DNA from: Diphasiastrum complanatum
Lineage: Eukaryota > Streptophyta > Lycopodiopsida > Lycopodiales > Lycopodiaceae
Assembly: GCA_029204225.1 (NCBI GenBank)
Contig: CM055103.1
Coordinates: 25,564,656-25,628,655 of the forward strand
Reading direction: 5' to 3'
DNA length: 64,000 nucleotides
Below are positions 22,176 to 31,879 of this stretch, one piece after another; positions within the stretch are counted from its first letter, which is position 1; every line of letters begins with the position of its first letter. The notes under the pieces are model-generated. The model ran no database searches. It saw only the letters and a program-made list of their open reading frames with translations, and was not told where the DNA came from. The translations under genes were made by a program, and so were the position numbers.

Positions 22176-23361
22176 TTTTAGATCAAATCGATAATGAGAT
22201 TGGATATAGATTTTTCCAAAAAACTATCTCAGATTAGATCTGCTAGCTCTTTTTCATTTTTCAAGAATCAGATTCTATATGATGAAAACTACCCAAAATT
22301 CGATCAATCAATACTTCTCAAAAATGATACATCTCTCAGAGTCCAATTCAGAATATATCAAATTTTATCCAAATTTTGACAGAGACTTGATCTGGAAAAT
22401 CAAAAACTAAAAATAGGACTGGCGAAGGTTCTCTCGGCAAAGGTTCAACAGTGCTAATTTGGGATAAAAACTCTCTGAACACTTTTCTGACAATTTCTTG
22501 GGAAATAACCTTCGCCGACTTCTCAGGTGGAAGATCTGACACAGATAAAACTATGGACAACCGGACGAAGGTTTCTGACACAAGAAAATATTGTTTTTGT
22601 AATCTGGCAAGGGTAAAATCAAGATTTTTTGTGATCTGATCAAGAAGAATCTTCGTCGAGCTCAAAAATAGTAGTTTACTATAGATAGAATGTTCTGAAA
22701 ACTCGACGAAGGTTCTGGCGATGGATCAAGAGTAATATTGGTAATTTTGCAAAAAAATGACTTTTTTGGCAAAAATATGACAATATGACAACTAATCTTC
22801 TGAAAATCTTTCTAGTTTTGGTATTATTCTTCGTGGACCTGGCAGCAAATAGATCTGAATCACATCTGAGCACAGTGAATTGGGCAAAGGTTCTTTTTTT
22901 GTATTTTTTAGGGTTTTGATTATTTTTGGTGTTTTTTTTTTGTGGTTTTTTATGTTTTTGGAAATCTACTGAGAATTAATCTTCGCCCTTCAAACTGAAG
23001 GTTTTGCAAACAAAACCAAAGGTGTCTAAAACTCGGCGAAGGTTTTCTAAAAGAGAGTAAAAAGTTTTGAGCTCTGATGATGCTTTTTGTCTCTTTTTGA
23101 CCAGATTTGACAGATTTGACCAGTTTTTGTTATTTTCTCTGATATCTCAGATCCAAGTGGATCTTAAGATTGGTGATCTGAATAGCTTTTTCTGTTTAAT
23201 AATCAGATTAGATTTCAAACAAACAAATCCACTCAAATCTAGCAAAATCAATCTCAAACTAATCCTACAATGCAGATTTAACACTATTCATGCCACGACA
23301 AGATGCCTAATGCAAGCTAACCATCAACCAAACATGTTGCAACCTGAAAAATTGGCGTAGC
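22176..23361 (-). other. Leader of the three-LTR Gypsy, with repeated GGCGAAGGTT motifs
   Basis: No credible coding frame lies here. Between 22421 and 23046 a motif close to GGCGAAGGTTCT recurs in both orientations (for example 22421-22432, 22507-22516, 22564-22575, 22702-22716, 22882-22894, 22978-22988, 23032-23046), embedded in T-rich sequence. The last part is duplicated at 13442-13726. Confidence 0.7.
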
Positions 23362-23379
23362 TCCCTGGCAACGACACCA
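23362..23379 (-). other. Primer-binding site, Asp-tRNA-like
   Basis: On the minus strand TGGTGTCGTTGCCAGGGA lies a few bases after the 5' LTR. It differs at a few positions from the TGGCGCCGTTGCCGGGGA site known from Athila/Tat-type elements. The copy at 13705-13722 differs again by one base. Confidence 0.75.
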
Positions 23380-23383
23380 AAAT

Positions 23384-24142
23384 TGTAGTAGGTTTCTTTC
23401 CTTGTCTAACTTGAATCCAAGATCTAGTCAATCTAGCATCAAAGAAACGAAGTTAGTTGTCACGCGAAGGTTTGTTCCCATGAGAGCGATAGTATAGTTC
23501 AGATTTCAACATGAATGGAGGATCTAACACTAACATCCATTAACACTAAGCATTAACACTACATCCATTAACCCTACTTCCATTAATCCTAAATCCACAA
23601 CAATGATAAAAACTTACTCTTCTCTCTCTCCCTTTCTCTCTCACAAAAAGCATAAGAAATAGCAATCCCAATAATGATCAAATCCAACAATTAGTAAAAT
23701 CCAAAGAAAGCATGAGAAATGGAGGAAAAGAAAGGAAGAGCAAGGACATTCATCAATCCATTTCTAAAGAGAACCAATCTACTTTATTGAAATGAGAAAA
23801 TCAACATGAGGAACAACTTGAGTTGGTCTCTTTTTATAGTAGAGAGGAGGACCTTGGCCTGTGAATCCTATTGGTCCAATCTTGCCTCTCTTTTTATTGA
23901 AATTTAAAAAAGTGTGGGAACCATCAAAATTGGAGGGAAACCCAATTTTATTCACTAACTTGACATTTAGGCCCTGAGACATTAAAGTCCCGCAAAAAGG
24001 CCTAAAGTCCTTTTATTGACTTTTAACTAATCAATCAAATACTATGTGGTCATCGGGTTGGACTTACACACGCAGGGTGCCAAATCCCTCTCACTTATTA
24101 ACTAGGGTTAGGGTTGCCTTGGGATCCGCAAACCCTCCAACA
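23384..24142 (-). repeat. 5' LTR of the three-LTR Gypsy
   Basis: This 759-bp LTR starts TGTAGTAGG and ends CTCCAACA. The primer-binding site is on its left and the GGGAG duplication on its right. It contains CT-rich and direct-repeat stretches such as CATTAACACTAAG. Confidence 0.9.
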
Positions 24143-24147
24143 GGGAG
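24143..24147. repeat. Target site duplication (right), GGGAG
   Basis: This is identical to 13251-13255 and lies directly after the LTR end CCAACA. Gag of Copia B resumes immediately after it. Confidence 0.88.
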
Positions 24148-24901
24148 AGTCCATTTTGAGTGAAAGTAGCAAATTGGACGAGATTTCCAACTATGTAGTG
24201 TAGAAATTCAAAATGAAAAACATATTGATGGAAAAGGACATGTGGGATGTCATCACAGGTGATGAGATAAGACCGCCAAATAAAGCGGACATCAAAGTGT
24301 TCCATAAGAGGGTGAGGAAAGCTTTGACCTTTACTAACTTGTCAGTGAAGGATCACATCATTACCCACATTTGTGATGTTGTTACACCCAAACAGGCATG
24401 GGATGTGCTAAAGGAGCAGTTCGAGATGTCAAATTCGTCAAAAATCATGTTTCTGAAGTCAAAACTGAATAGTGCCCGCATGGAGCAAGGAGAGCACATT
24501 CAGACTTATATGACAGAATCAAGACAATGAGGAATGAACTGCACTCTATTGGTGACTGCATACGTGATGTGGAGCTAATACACAATGCATTGTGTGGCAT
24601 TGTAGAACCCTATCAGATGTTTGTGAGCGGAATAGCATCAAGAGAAAGATTGCCAACCTTTGACGAGCTCATAGGAATCTTGATGCAGGAAGATCAATGG
24701 CGAGATATGGTGAAAGCTAGACGTCAAAACACTGATGATCAGGCACTTGCAACATGCCAAAAAAAAGGCAAGGGCAAGGGCCAGAAGTAGTCTAAGCAGC
24801 AATTTGGCAAGACTCAGGAGGATGAGGGATCTTCTAGCAAGACCAAGAAGAAAGGCAAGTGCCTCCATTGCGGTAAAAAAGGCCATTGGAAGAGTGAATG
24901 T
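24148..24901 (+). pseudogene. gag: Copia B copy 1 gag and CCHC knuckle
   Basis: After the Gypsy insertion, gag continues in the frame set by ATG 13240. A TAG near 24199 precedes the main frame 24213-24530 (MKNILMEKDMWDVITGDEI, VKDHIITHICDV, MEQGEHIQTYMT). A frame change leads to 24527-24790. A zinc knuckle CLHCGKKGHWKSEC lies at about 24860-24903. The same gag is at 62100-62600. Confidence 0.83.
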
Positions 24902-25432
24902 TAGAAATTTCTGGCGGAATCAGACAAGGGAAAACCAAAACAAGCAGGTAACCTTGTCAATGAGGGTGAGATTGAAGACTCTAGCATCTTCATATCAACA
25001 CTATCATCTAATCAAGATGATCAAGCATGGTACATTGACTCAAGAGCCACAAGACACATGACAGGTAACAAGGATTGGTTCAATAGCTTGAAAGTGTTCG
25101 ATAATGAAACGTTCGTTTCACAAACAAATGGTGATGTGTGCAAGATCAAGGGGATAGGCATCGTTTCAATCCAACTACCTGATGGCAAAAGTAGGATGAT
25201 CAGGGAGGTAGTTTATGTACCAGGTTTGAAGAAAAATCTACTTTCTGTTGGCATCATTACTGATCAAAAGTTGAAAGTAGAATTTGCCCATGATCGTTGC
25301 TTTTTGAAGGATGTGAATCAAAAGTTCAAAGTAATTGCAGATGGTATAAGGGAGGCCAACACTAAATCGTATGCTACAATCAAGGGGCAACATGGAATTG
25401 TCTCATCCATTCCATCGCAAACTGAACTATGA
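24902..25432 (+). pseudogene. Copia B copy 1 protease and start of GAG-pre-integrase region
   Basis: WYIDSRATRHMTGNKDWF near 25030-25080 is the Copia protease active-site region, with DSG changed to DSR. The frame 25058-25432 continues with VVYVPGLKKNLLSVG, the usual segment before integrase. The next expected motif (LWHRRLGH) is present only as a scrap near 25430, after which integrase is missing. Confidence 0.8.
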
Positions 25433-26565
25433 CATAAGAGGCTTGGTCAAGGATGCTGAGAAGACGGACACATCTAGTGAGAAAGATGGTACAATGAGGA
25501 TACCTCCTGATGATGATCCACTTATTGACTTTCCTAGTGATGGACACGAGGATACACCTCAAGATACTACTACTCAACCTCAAGACACAGGTTGGAGAGG
25601 TAGGGACAAACCCTTTGGTGCAAGAAGGATTGAAGTTGCAAGTGACAAATGCAAGGAGAAAGATGTACTATGGGATACATTTTCACCAAGAAGTCGATCA
25701 CCTGACATGAAGCTCCCTAAGTAGTTTGAGAGATTGTTGGAGAACCGCGACATGGATGACTTTCCAAGATCATCTAGCTAGGGAGAGCTACAAAGATCCA
25801 CAAGAGAGAAGACACAACCTGAAAGGTATGAAGCAAATTATGCTCTCTTATCTAGCATTATTCAAAGCAAAGGATGATGACATTTGGGTCAAGGCCATAT
25901 GAGAGGAGATGGAGTCAATTTCTAAGCATAGCAAATGGGACTTAGTAGTAGAACCACCAGTTGGCAAGAAATCCGTTGGCTTAGTCTACAAGAAGCATGA
26001 GGGTTTACCTGAGTTATGTGGCTATGTGGATGCGGATTGGAGAGTGACTATGATGATCATAGATCCACCATAGGGTATGTATTCCAGCTTTGTGGCAAGT
26101 GCTTTTCCTGGTCTAGTAAGAAACAAAGTACAATTGCTCTATCCACCACAAAAGCAGAGTATAAGGCAATGTGTATTGTAGCACAAGAAGCTATATGGTT
26201 TAGATAGATCTTGGAAGAAGTTGGCATGAAACTAAAAAATTCCACAACTATACATAGCGACAGTCAGAGTGGCATTCAGCTAGCAAAGAATTCAGAGTGG
26301 CATTCAGCTAGCAAAGAATCCAGTGTTCCATGTGAGAACCAAACACATTGAGATTCAATATCACTTTATACGTGAGAGGCTGTTGAGTCATGAAATTTGT
26401 GTTGTTCATGGTAGTACGGAAAAAAAACTAGCTGATATTTTCACTAAGCCACTTGTTAAAGAAAAGTTTGATAAGTTTAGATCAAAACTTTCTATACTTA
26501 AAAGTTTGTTGACTTTAAAGCTATGTATATGTTTGTATAAAAAGTAGACTCTACTTTAAGGGAGA
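25433..26565 (+). pseudogene. Copia B copy 1: linker, RT scrap and RNase H
   Basis: The 25371-25724 frame is an acidic/proline linker like that between Copia integrase and RT. A short RT N-terminal scrap (IWVKAI, EEMESISKHSKWDLVVEPP) is at 25890-25975. Sequence then jumps to RNase H (GYVDADW near 26020; STIGYVFQLCGKCFSWSSKK and IALSTTKAEYKAM, 26016-26207) and its end (26323-26547: FHVRTKHIEIQYHFIRERLL, LADIFTKPLVKEKFDKF). Most of RT is deleted near 25985. A 28-base tandem duplication lies at about 26265-26320. Confidence 0.83.
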
Positions 26566-26567
26566 GA

Positions 26568-26829
26568 GTTAGAATTAAAGCAGAAGCACTGTGTTACTAT
26601 ATTGTGGGTCCTATTAGTCAATAAGAATCAGTTGGCCTCGCCACGAGGCGAGTCGATGGGACATCCGTCCCATCAACTACAACCTGGGTTATGCATGGGT
26701 TGCCTGAGTGAAGAACTATATGTACAATGTAATTTCATTTTGAGAAATATGTTTGCCATGTGAGCTTGGTGTGGAGAGTTTTTCTGTCTATGTTATTGTG
26801 TAGCATGATCTGTGTTCTTGTTCGAAGCA
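26568..26829 (+). repeat. 3' LTR of Copia B copy 1
   Basis: The polypurine AAGGGAGAGA at 26558-26567 precedes sequence beginning GTTAGAATTAAAGCAG. Most of the next 260 bases match 61346-61602, including the CATGATCTGTG end. The right edge is set by that match and may be off by a few bases. Confidence 0.78.
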
Positions 26830-28824
26830 AATTCTAAGTAAAGTATCAAGATTCGATGACCTTTTACCTTGAAACTTGAAAGACACAAAGCTAGAAAACT
26901 AGTAATCTACTATCCATCATGCTCTCTCTTCCAAATACATAAGATTGAAAACCTCATTTTGGTACACGATAAAGATCACATCCATGATAGTGGATACACT
27001 TCTTTCATGTACTAAAGCTTGGTTAGAGACAAAAATACAAGGGTATGTAGACCACGTATTATAATTCTTTCTCTCCAATTCATCACCAAAAGTGAGAGAT
27101 ACATAATGAATTAGGTTCAGTCGATATATAGGCCTAGTAGCCCACAAAACGGAAGGTTCTAGAAGTAGGTTAGGCTTAAATCTTTGCCATCCATCAAATA
27201 AATGATCTAGATTAACTATCTTGACAACTACCACATATTCTTATAAAATATATACATAAACAATATAGCAATGTTGTCTGGACCACTTGGCCCCCTTTAT
27301 ATCATTTTCACACATGTTCTCAAACTTTGACCCTTGGTCAAACTGTTTGAATATACTCCGATTTGGCCTGAAGTTGATATACAATGTGATGCTCCCAAAT
27401 GTGTCTTTTTCCTCCCAAATGTCCCTTTTCCTTTTTGTACAAAAAGCAAATTGAGCATGGAAAGACATAGATAAATCTACAATTTGTGGGCTTTCAAGAC
27501 AACATATAAGACATAGACCCATTATGGAGTGCAAGGCTCCCAAATGTCTATTCTTATCTACGCACAAATTGGGCCTTGTGCATGGTGGACCTTCATGGAA
27601 AAAAGTAAAAAGTTTAAGCATATTCCTAATATGACTTTTATCTATGACAAGTTGCTTCAAAGTATATGCTCGAATCAATTTAACCATGGAACAACTTAGC
27701 TAAGTATGCAATATGTACGCTCCTAGGTACAATGCAAAAGACATTGCATGAACATGGAACATGAGCTCCCAAACCTCTCTTTTATTTGTCTACATGTCAA
27801 GTTGCGAGCTTGTTGGTGGGTCTTTGTGGGAAAAATTGAAAAGTCTAAGTGTACTTCTTATATGGCATATTTTTGCAACAAGTTATTTTGTACCAATGTT
27901 GGGTAGTTGTCACCTATTTATGATACCTATCAATTTAGGGTATTGCCTTTTTCTTTGAAACCAAGAACTGTATGTTCAAGTTATTAGATGGTAGCTAAAT
28001 GTTAAAGCCTCTTACTTACCGGTTCTCATTAAAATCCTACAAAATAGACTTGATGACCGCCAATTTAATAATATTCACTTATCAAGAATCGTTTGTTCCA
28101 ATAAAAGGTTCTTAGTAGTTAATATCTTAGTAAATGATAATAGTAGTTATCAATATGTATTCTGCACAAAAATTAGAAGATAGAAAGTAGAAAAATATTT
28201 TCAGTAAAAGGGGTTTGTTTGGTGGTCCCTTCACAAGCTCATCAAAAAAATTTGGCTTTTCAAAATTTTGTATGATCAATTGATGTTGAAGTTACAACCT
28301 CTCCCCATGTTGCAATTCTCCACATCATCCAAGTCTTAAAGGAAGCGAGGATTTTTAAGCAGTGGATGGTTCTTGCAAAAGCCCATACCAAACTGGTTCT
28401 ACATAAAGCCCTTTCTTTGAAATTTTCTTTGAAACAAGGCTGATACCTAGATTAAGAATTTTCCAAAAAGCCAACAGCCTACCACAAATGGTTCGAACCA
28501 ATTTGGAGATGAAACAACATAGCTAAGTATGCAACACACAAGATACTAGCACAAGAACTACAAGACAACTTGCTCAATTTTGAGCTAATAGGTATGGGAA
28601 CCACCCAATAATTATTATTTTAACATCACACAAACTTATCCACTACAAAAGTATTATAGTGTAGAAGACCTTGCTAGATCATAGTCGACACTATTTTCAA
28701 ATACAACAATATTTTAGCTATATTTTTATTTACATAGGACCATTTGTCCAGCTTAATGTAAATAATCAATTTAAATAGTCAAATTGTTCACAATGTTGTT
28801 CACATTTGAGGTGGGGGACTTGCA
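26830..28824. other. AT-rich region without recognised gene
   Basis: Nothing recognisable is encoded. The 148-codon minus-strand frame at 27241-27687 has no family signature. Two diverged direct copies of about 110 bases lie at about 27578-27685 and 27810-27940, and AACAACNTAGCTAAGTATGCAA occurs near 27688 and 28513. This suggests old interspersed repeats. Confidence 0.5.
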
Positions 28825-29249
28825 TGTTGGAACCTCAGGAGCAACTATCCACACTTTGATTGTCACCACCTGCAATCACCAATTCCAAACAAGCGGAAGC
28901 AACACACACACTTGAAGAATGGAGGAGGAGCAAAGAACACCAAAGCTTGCCATTACAACTAACTACTTCTCATTCCAAAAATGATGATAAGTACAATGGA
29001 AAATTTTGGGTCACCAAAGGACCGTAATAAATTCGAAAAAACTTATCTACTCAACTACTACACTAATTTTTATGGTTTTTCTTAATAATGAGTTGCTCAG
29101 TGCACATGGGTTACACAGGCCCCTATACAAGACTCATAAATTCACCGACACAGGTCATCGGTGGTAGCCATATTATACAAGTTGACATATGACTACAAAA
29201 TTGGGACCGTAAACAAACTTGTTACTACAAACACACATGAGTTCTAACA
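28825..29249 (-). repeat. 3' LTR of truncated Copia element
   Basis: This 425-bp segment starts TGTTGGAACC and ends TCTAACA on the plus strand, so it has TGTT...AACA inverted ends. The polypurine tract CTCCCCCTT (plus strand) follows at about 29250-29258. Only one LTR is present, so the left edge rests on the inverted ends alone. Confidence 0.65.
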
Positions 29250-29905
29250 CTCCCCCTTAGTACTAGTTTGTAATAAATCCTTAAACTTTTCAAATTTGCT
29301 CCATGCAAGAGGCTTCGTGAAAATATCGGCTAGTTGTTCTTTTGTAGAACAGATCAAATCAACTTGTTTACTTAACACTTTTTTTTCTCGCACATGGTAC
29401 TGTGTCTCAGTATGCTTTATGCGTGCGTGGAAAACAAGACTTTTAGCTATATGTATACAACTAGTCTTATCACAAAACAATACCGTAGGATAATCCTGCA
29501 TAAGGACAACTCACCAAGCATGCGTTGTATCCATATTGCTTCACAAACTACAAATTTAGTAGAAATGTTTTCTGCCTCTGAAGAGGAGAGTGATACAATG
29601 GGTTGCTTCTTGGATTTCCATGATATCACACTAATCCCAAGCATAAACACGTAATCAGAAATTGACCTCCTGGTCTCAACATCACTAGCCCAATCCGAAT
29701 CGCAATATCCCGTAAGATTAAGATCATCACCAAACTTGTATCGCAAACCAAAATTGAAAGTACCTTGGACATAGCGCAAAATTCTCTTTGCCGCTCTCCA
29801 ATGTGATGTACATGGATCAGTTATGAATTGGCTAACCATGCCAACTTCGTAAGTACTGTTAGGCCTGGTAATCGTCAAATAGATAAGGGAACCCACCAAA
29901 GAACC
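29244..29905 (-). pseudogene. Copia RNase H remnant
   Basis: 29447-29899 reads GSLIYLTITRPNSTYEVGMV, HWRAAKRILRYVQGT and ISWKSKKQPIVSLSSSEAE. 29244-29501, in a second frame, reads CDKTSCIHIAKSLVFHARIK and QLADIFTKPLAWSKFEKF. The frame change is near 29495. The catalytic-site regions SDSDWAS-like and SSSEAE are present, and RT is absent. Confidence 0.85.
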
Positions 29906-30310
29906 ATTAGAGAAACTTAGAGCCCGACGAGGGCCTTTGAAAAAGATTCTTTTTTATTTTTTTTCTTTTGTTCGTTGCCATGTGGACCAATTGAAACCTT
30001 AGCTTCGGGATTCTATGTAACGTAGAATTTTTCAAATATAAATAAAACAAAAACTTTTTGAATATATTGTTGTTTTGTCGGACAGCATGTGGAAATGCTA
30101 TTGGTTGATGAGGCCTGCCCTTCCATCTCATCACTGCCCGAAGAGACCCAAAAATATTGAAAATGAATATGACAGATGGTTGAAATGAGAAAATAAATAG
30201 ATCATTGTTTCAAAATTTTGCCAACACTTTTCCTCAAATTCATGGCTTTTTGTCTATGCAAATTTTCAGATTCATAGTTCATTGTTCATATTTTTGCATG
30301 CAAATTACGA
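29906..30310. other. Stretch without recognised gene
   Basis: The open frame at 29907-30134 is not recognisable. The sequence is AT-rich with T and A runs. Confidence 0.5.
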
Positions 30311-31030
30311 ATGGCGCAATCAAGGAAGCCGTGCTCCTCAATCGACTCTGTGATTCTATTCAACGAGATAGATGATAATGGATTATGGGTGCCAAAAAAA
30401 TATTCAAAAAACTCTTGGGTTTTGATGCATCCATCATCAAGAGGAGCATTTTGAAAAAGGAAAAGGTCAAAACTATCATTTCGATCTTATTGAAAGGCCA
30501 GAATTTTGGATTTCAGAACATCATCAGGAGGAAAATCTATTTCTGAAATTCTAGTCCAACATGTATATATGCATTCAGAGATAAATGTGCAAGGATTCAA
30601 CCGTTAGGATAACAAAAAAAAGCAACTATGAGTATTGATATTTTTGATACTTTGATTTTTGTCATTCATAAATATCTAATAGTAAACTTGCCAATCTGAT
30701 CATTTTTCTCTTGCAGATTTATATCCATCCAACATAAATGAATGGGAGCCGAGTGGATCTTTAGCAGGTGTGTTAGATGTTATTCACACTGATATTGGAC
30801 AATTGCAATATCGAGGTAGAACTGCAAAAGATCTAGTTGATAGTGGGATCTTTTTTTATGAATCAATGTACATTCCTAATACAAATTTTTTTTTTGGACA
30901 AATAGTACCAATTCCATTACCTAGTTTTGAAAGTGATGAGTGGATTGCACCAGATGCTACAGTTTCAAAATCATTTTGTTGCAAGATATATAATGATGTA
31001 AAAAACTCATTAAAAATGAGCACGAGATAA
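30311..31030 (+). CDS. Possible two-exon gene, unrecognised
   Basis: ATG 30311 opens 47 codons (MAQSRKPCSSIDSVILF...) up to TGA at 30452. A pyrimidine-rich stretch ending CTTGCAG at 30712-30718 looks like a 3' splice site. From there a frame stays open to 31030, with the run GSLAGVLDVIHTDIGQLQYR, then SMYIPNTNFFFGQIVPIPLP. The first frame would have to leave by a donor before 30452, which I could not fix. No family recognised. It converges on the histone-like pseudogene. It may be a chance frame; a captured gene fragment is also possible. Confidence 0.25.
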
Positions 31031-31320
31031 AAAATAGTCAGATTGAGTTGGTTTATTTCCTTGAATATATTTGTGGATTTCTTTTCAAGTGTCAATGTAC
31101 AAGGAGCAAAAACAAAAGTGAAAACAATATTACAGATTTTCCTGTTATTTTATCTAGCTCCTCTTGGGTAATCAACACTTTTGCTGATGAAACCTGTTGA
31201 GGAGCTAGACAATTAACAGGAGGAGGAAGGGGGGAAGATTCTCGATCTGAGTTTCTCCAGCATCTGACTCAGAGCTCAGGAAGACGGGATACGTCTAGGA
31301 GGAAGGGAAGCAGTTGGCCT

Positions 31321-31805
31321 TCAAGATCCAGCCTTCTTGGGGACATGTTGTTTTCTCTTCCTCCTAGAGGTAGTAGGCACGTCGATTCTATCCAAAGGCA
31401 GGTCTCTGGAGGTGCTGGCATTATCAACATGCAGACCAGAATATCTGTCCCGAAGCCTTTTGAGAATGACGAAATCCGCATGATGGTGTCACGCTTACCA
31501 TGCACTGCCAAAAGACAAATATCCTCAAAAAACTGGGACAAAAAATCTTTAGTAGGACCCTGTAAGGCCTGCATGGCTGTCACGGCAAAACGAACATTCA
31601 GCCCAAGTGACAAAGTGACATTCCAAACAGATTGGCTGAAAGGAGCTCTAGGGATCAACAATTCAGTTGATCTCTAGAGTTTTCTGATCTCTCTCAGCCA
31701 GACCTGCTTCCTGCCACGCCTAAGGCCAGTACCAGGGGGAACACGAGAATGGGATGGCTGTACAGTGGTGATGGCACGGGCGGTGGATTTGGTCATGGCC
31801 ATCAT
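31321..31805 (-). pseudogene. Histone H3-variant-like pseudogene, intronless
   Basis: The minus-strand start reads MAMTKSTARA, close to the H3 tail start ARTKQTARK. A short tail of about 35 residues, PPGTGLRRGRKQ, then LREIRKL lead to a TAG at the place of the Gln before STELLI. After STELLIPRAPF the histone fold aligns to canonical H3 without gaps through FFEDICLLAVHGKRDTIM (58 residues after TELLI in both). A one-base loss at ATGCGGAT shifts the frame. The shifted frame gives ADFVILKRLRDRYS, matching the H3 helix KDIQLARRIRGERA, then a basic tail ending QHVPKKAGS at TGA 31321. The short, poorly conserved tail suggests a centromeric or other divergent H3. The absence of introns suggests a retrocopy or a foreign source. 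Confidence 0.78.
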
Positions 31806-31879
31806 TCTCAAAAGAAGAAAATTAACAAAAAGAAGATTGAACAAAACAAAAGTAGATAAAAACAAAAAAATTTGCGATG

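Larger units (their letters stand above)
13256..24142 (-). mobile_element. Ty3/Gypsy (Tat/Athila-like) element with three LTR segments
   Basis: On the minus strand the order is 5' LTR (23384-24142), primer site, leader, gag, zinc knuckles and protease, RT, RNase H, integrase, an extra frame, and LTR (13727-14455). This is followed by a second primer site and leader piece (13442-13726) and a truncated LTR (13256-13441). GGGAG flanks the whole block. The FLDGFSGYNQ RT motif and an Asp-tRNA-like primer site resemble the Tat/Athila branch. Pol has stops and the integrase catalytic Glu reads Lys, so it is not autonomous. Confidence 0.87.
13240..26829 (+). mobile_element. Ty1/Copia family B copy 1, interrupted by a Gypsy insertion
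   Basis: Gag starts at ATG 13240-13242. After 15 bases it is interrupted by the Gypsy element 13256-24142 and resumes at 24148 in the same frame when one GGGAG copy is dropped. Downstream are gag, CCHC, protease, fragments of RT, RNase H, a polypurine tract and one LTR (26568-26829). Integrase and most of RT are deleted. The family is the same as the 61346-62610 fragment: LTR, gag and the run VKDHIITHI agree. The 5' LTR was not found. Confidence 0.85.
28825..29905 (-). mobile_element. Copia 3' end: RNase H plus LTR, 5' truncated
   Basis: A third Copia family, unlike A and B in LTR sequence. RNase H (29253-29899), the polypurine AAGGGGGAG and an LTR (28825-29249) are in order on the minus strand. 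Upstream homology stops near 29905, at the GSLIYLT motif that begins the RNase H-linked part. This may be a 5'-truncated copy. Confidence 0.83.

Noticed and set aside
27241-27687. 148-codon minus-strand frame as a gene
   Set aside because: No family resemblance, no regulatory context, and it overlaps diverged non-coding repeats.
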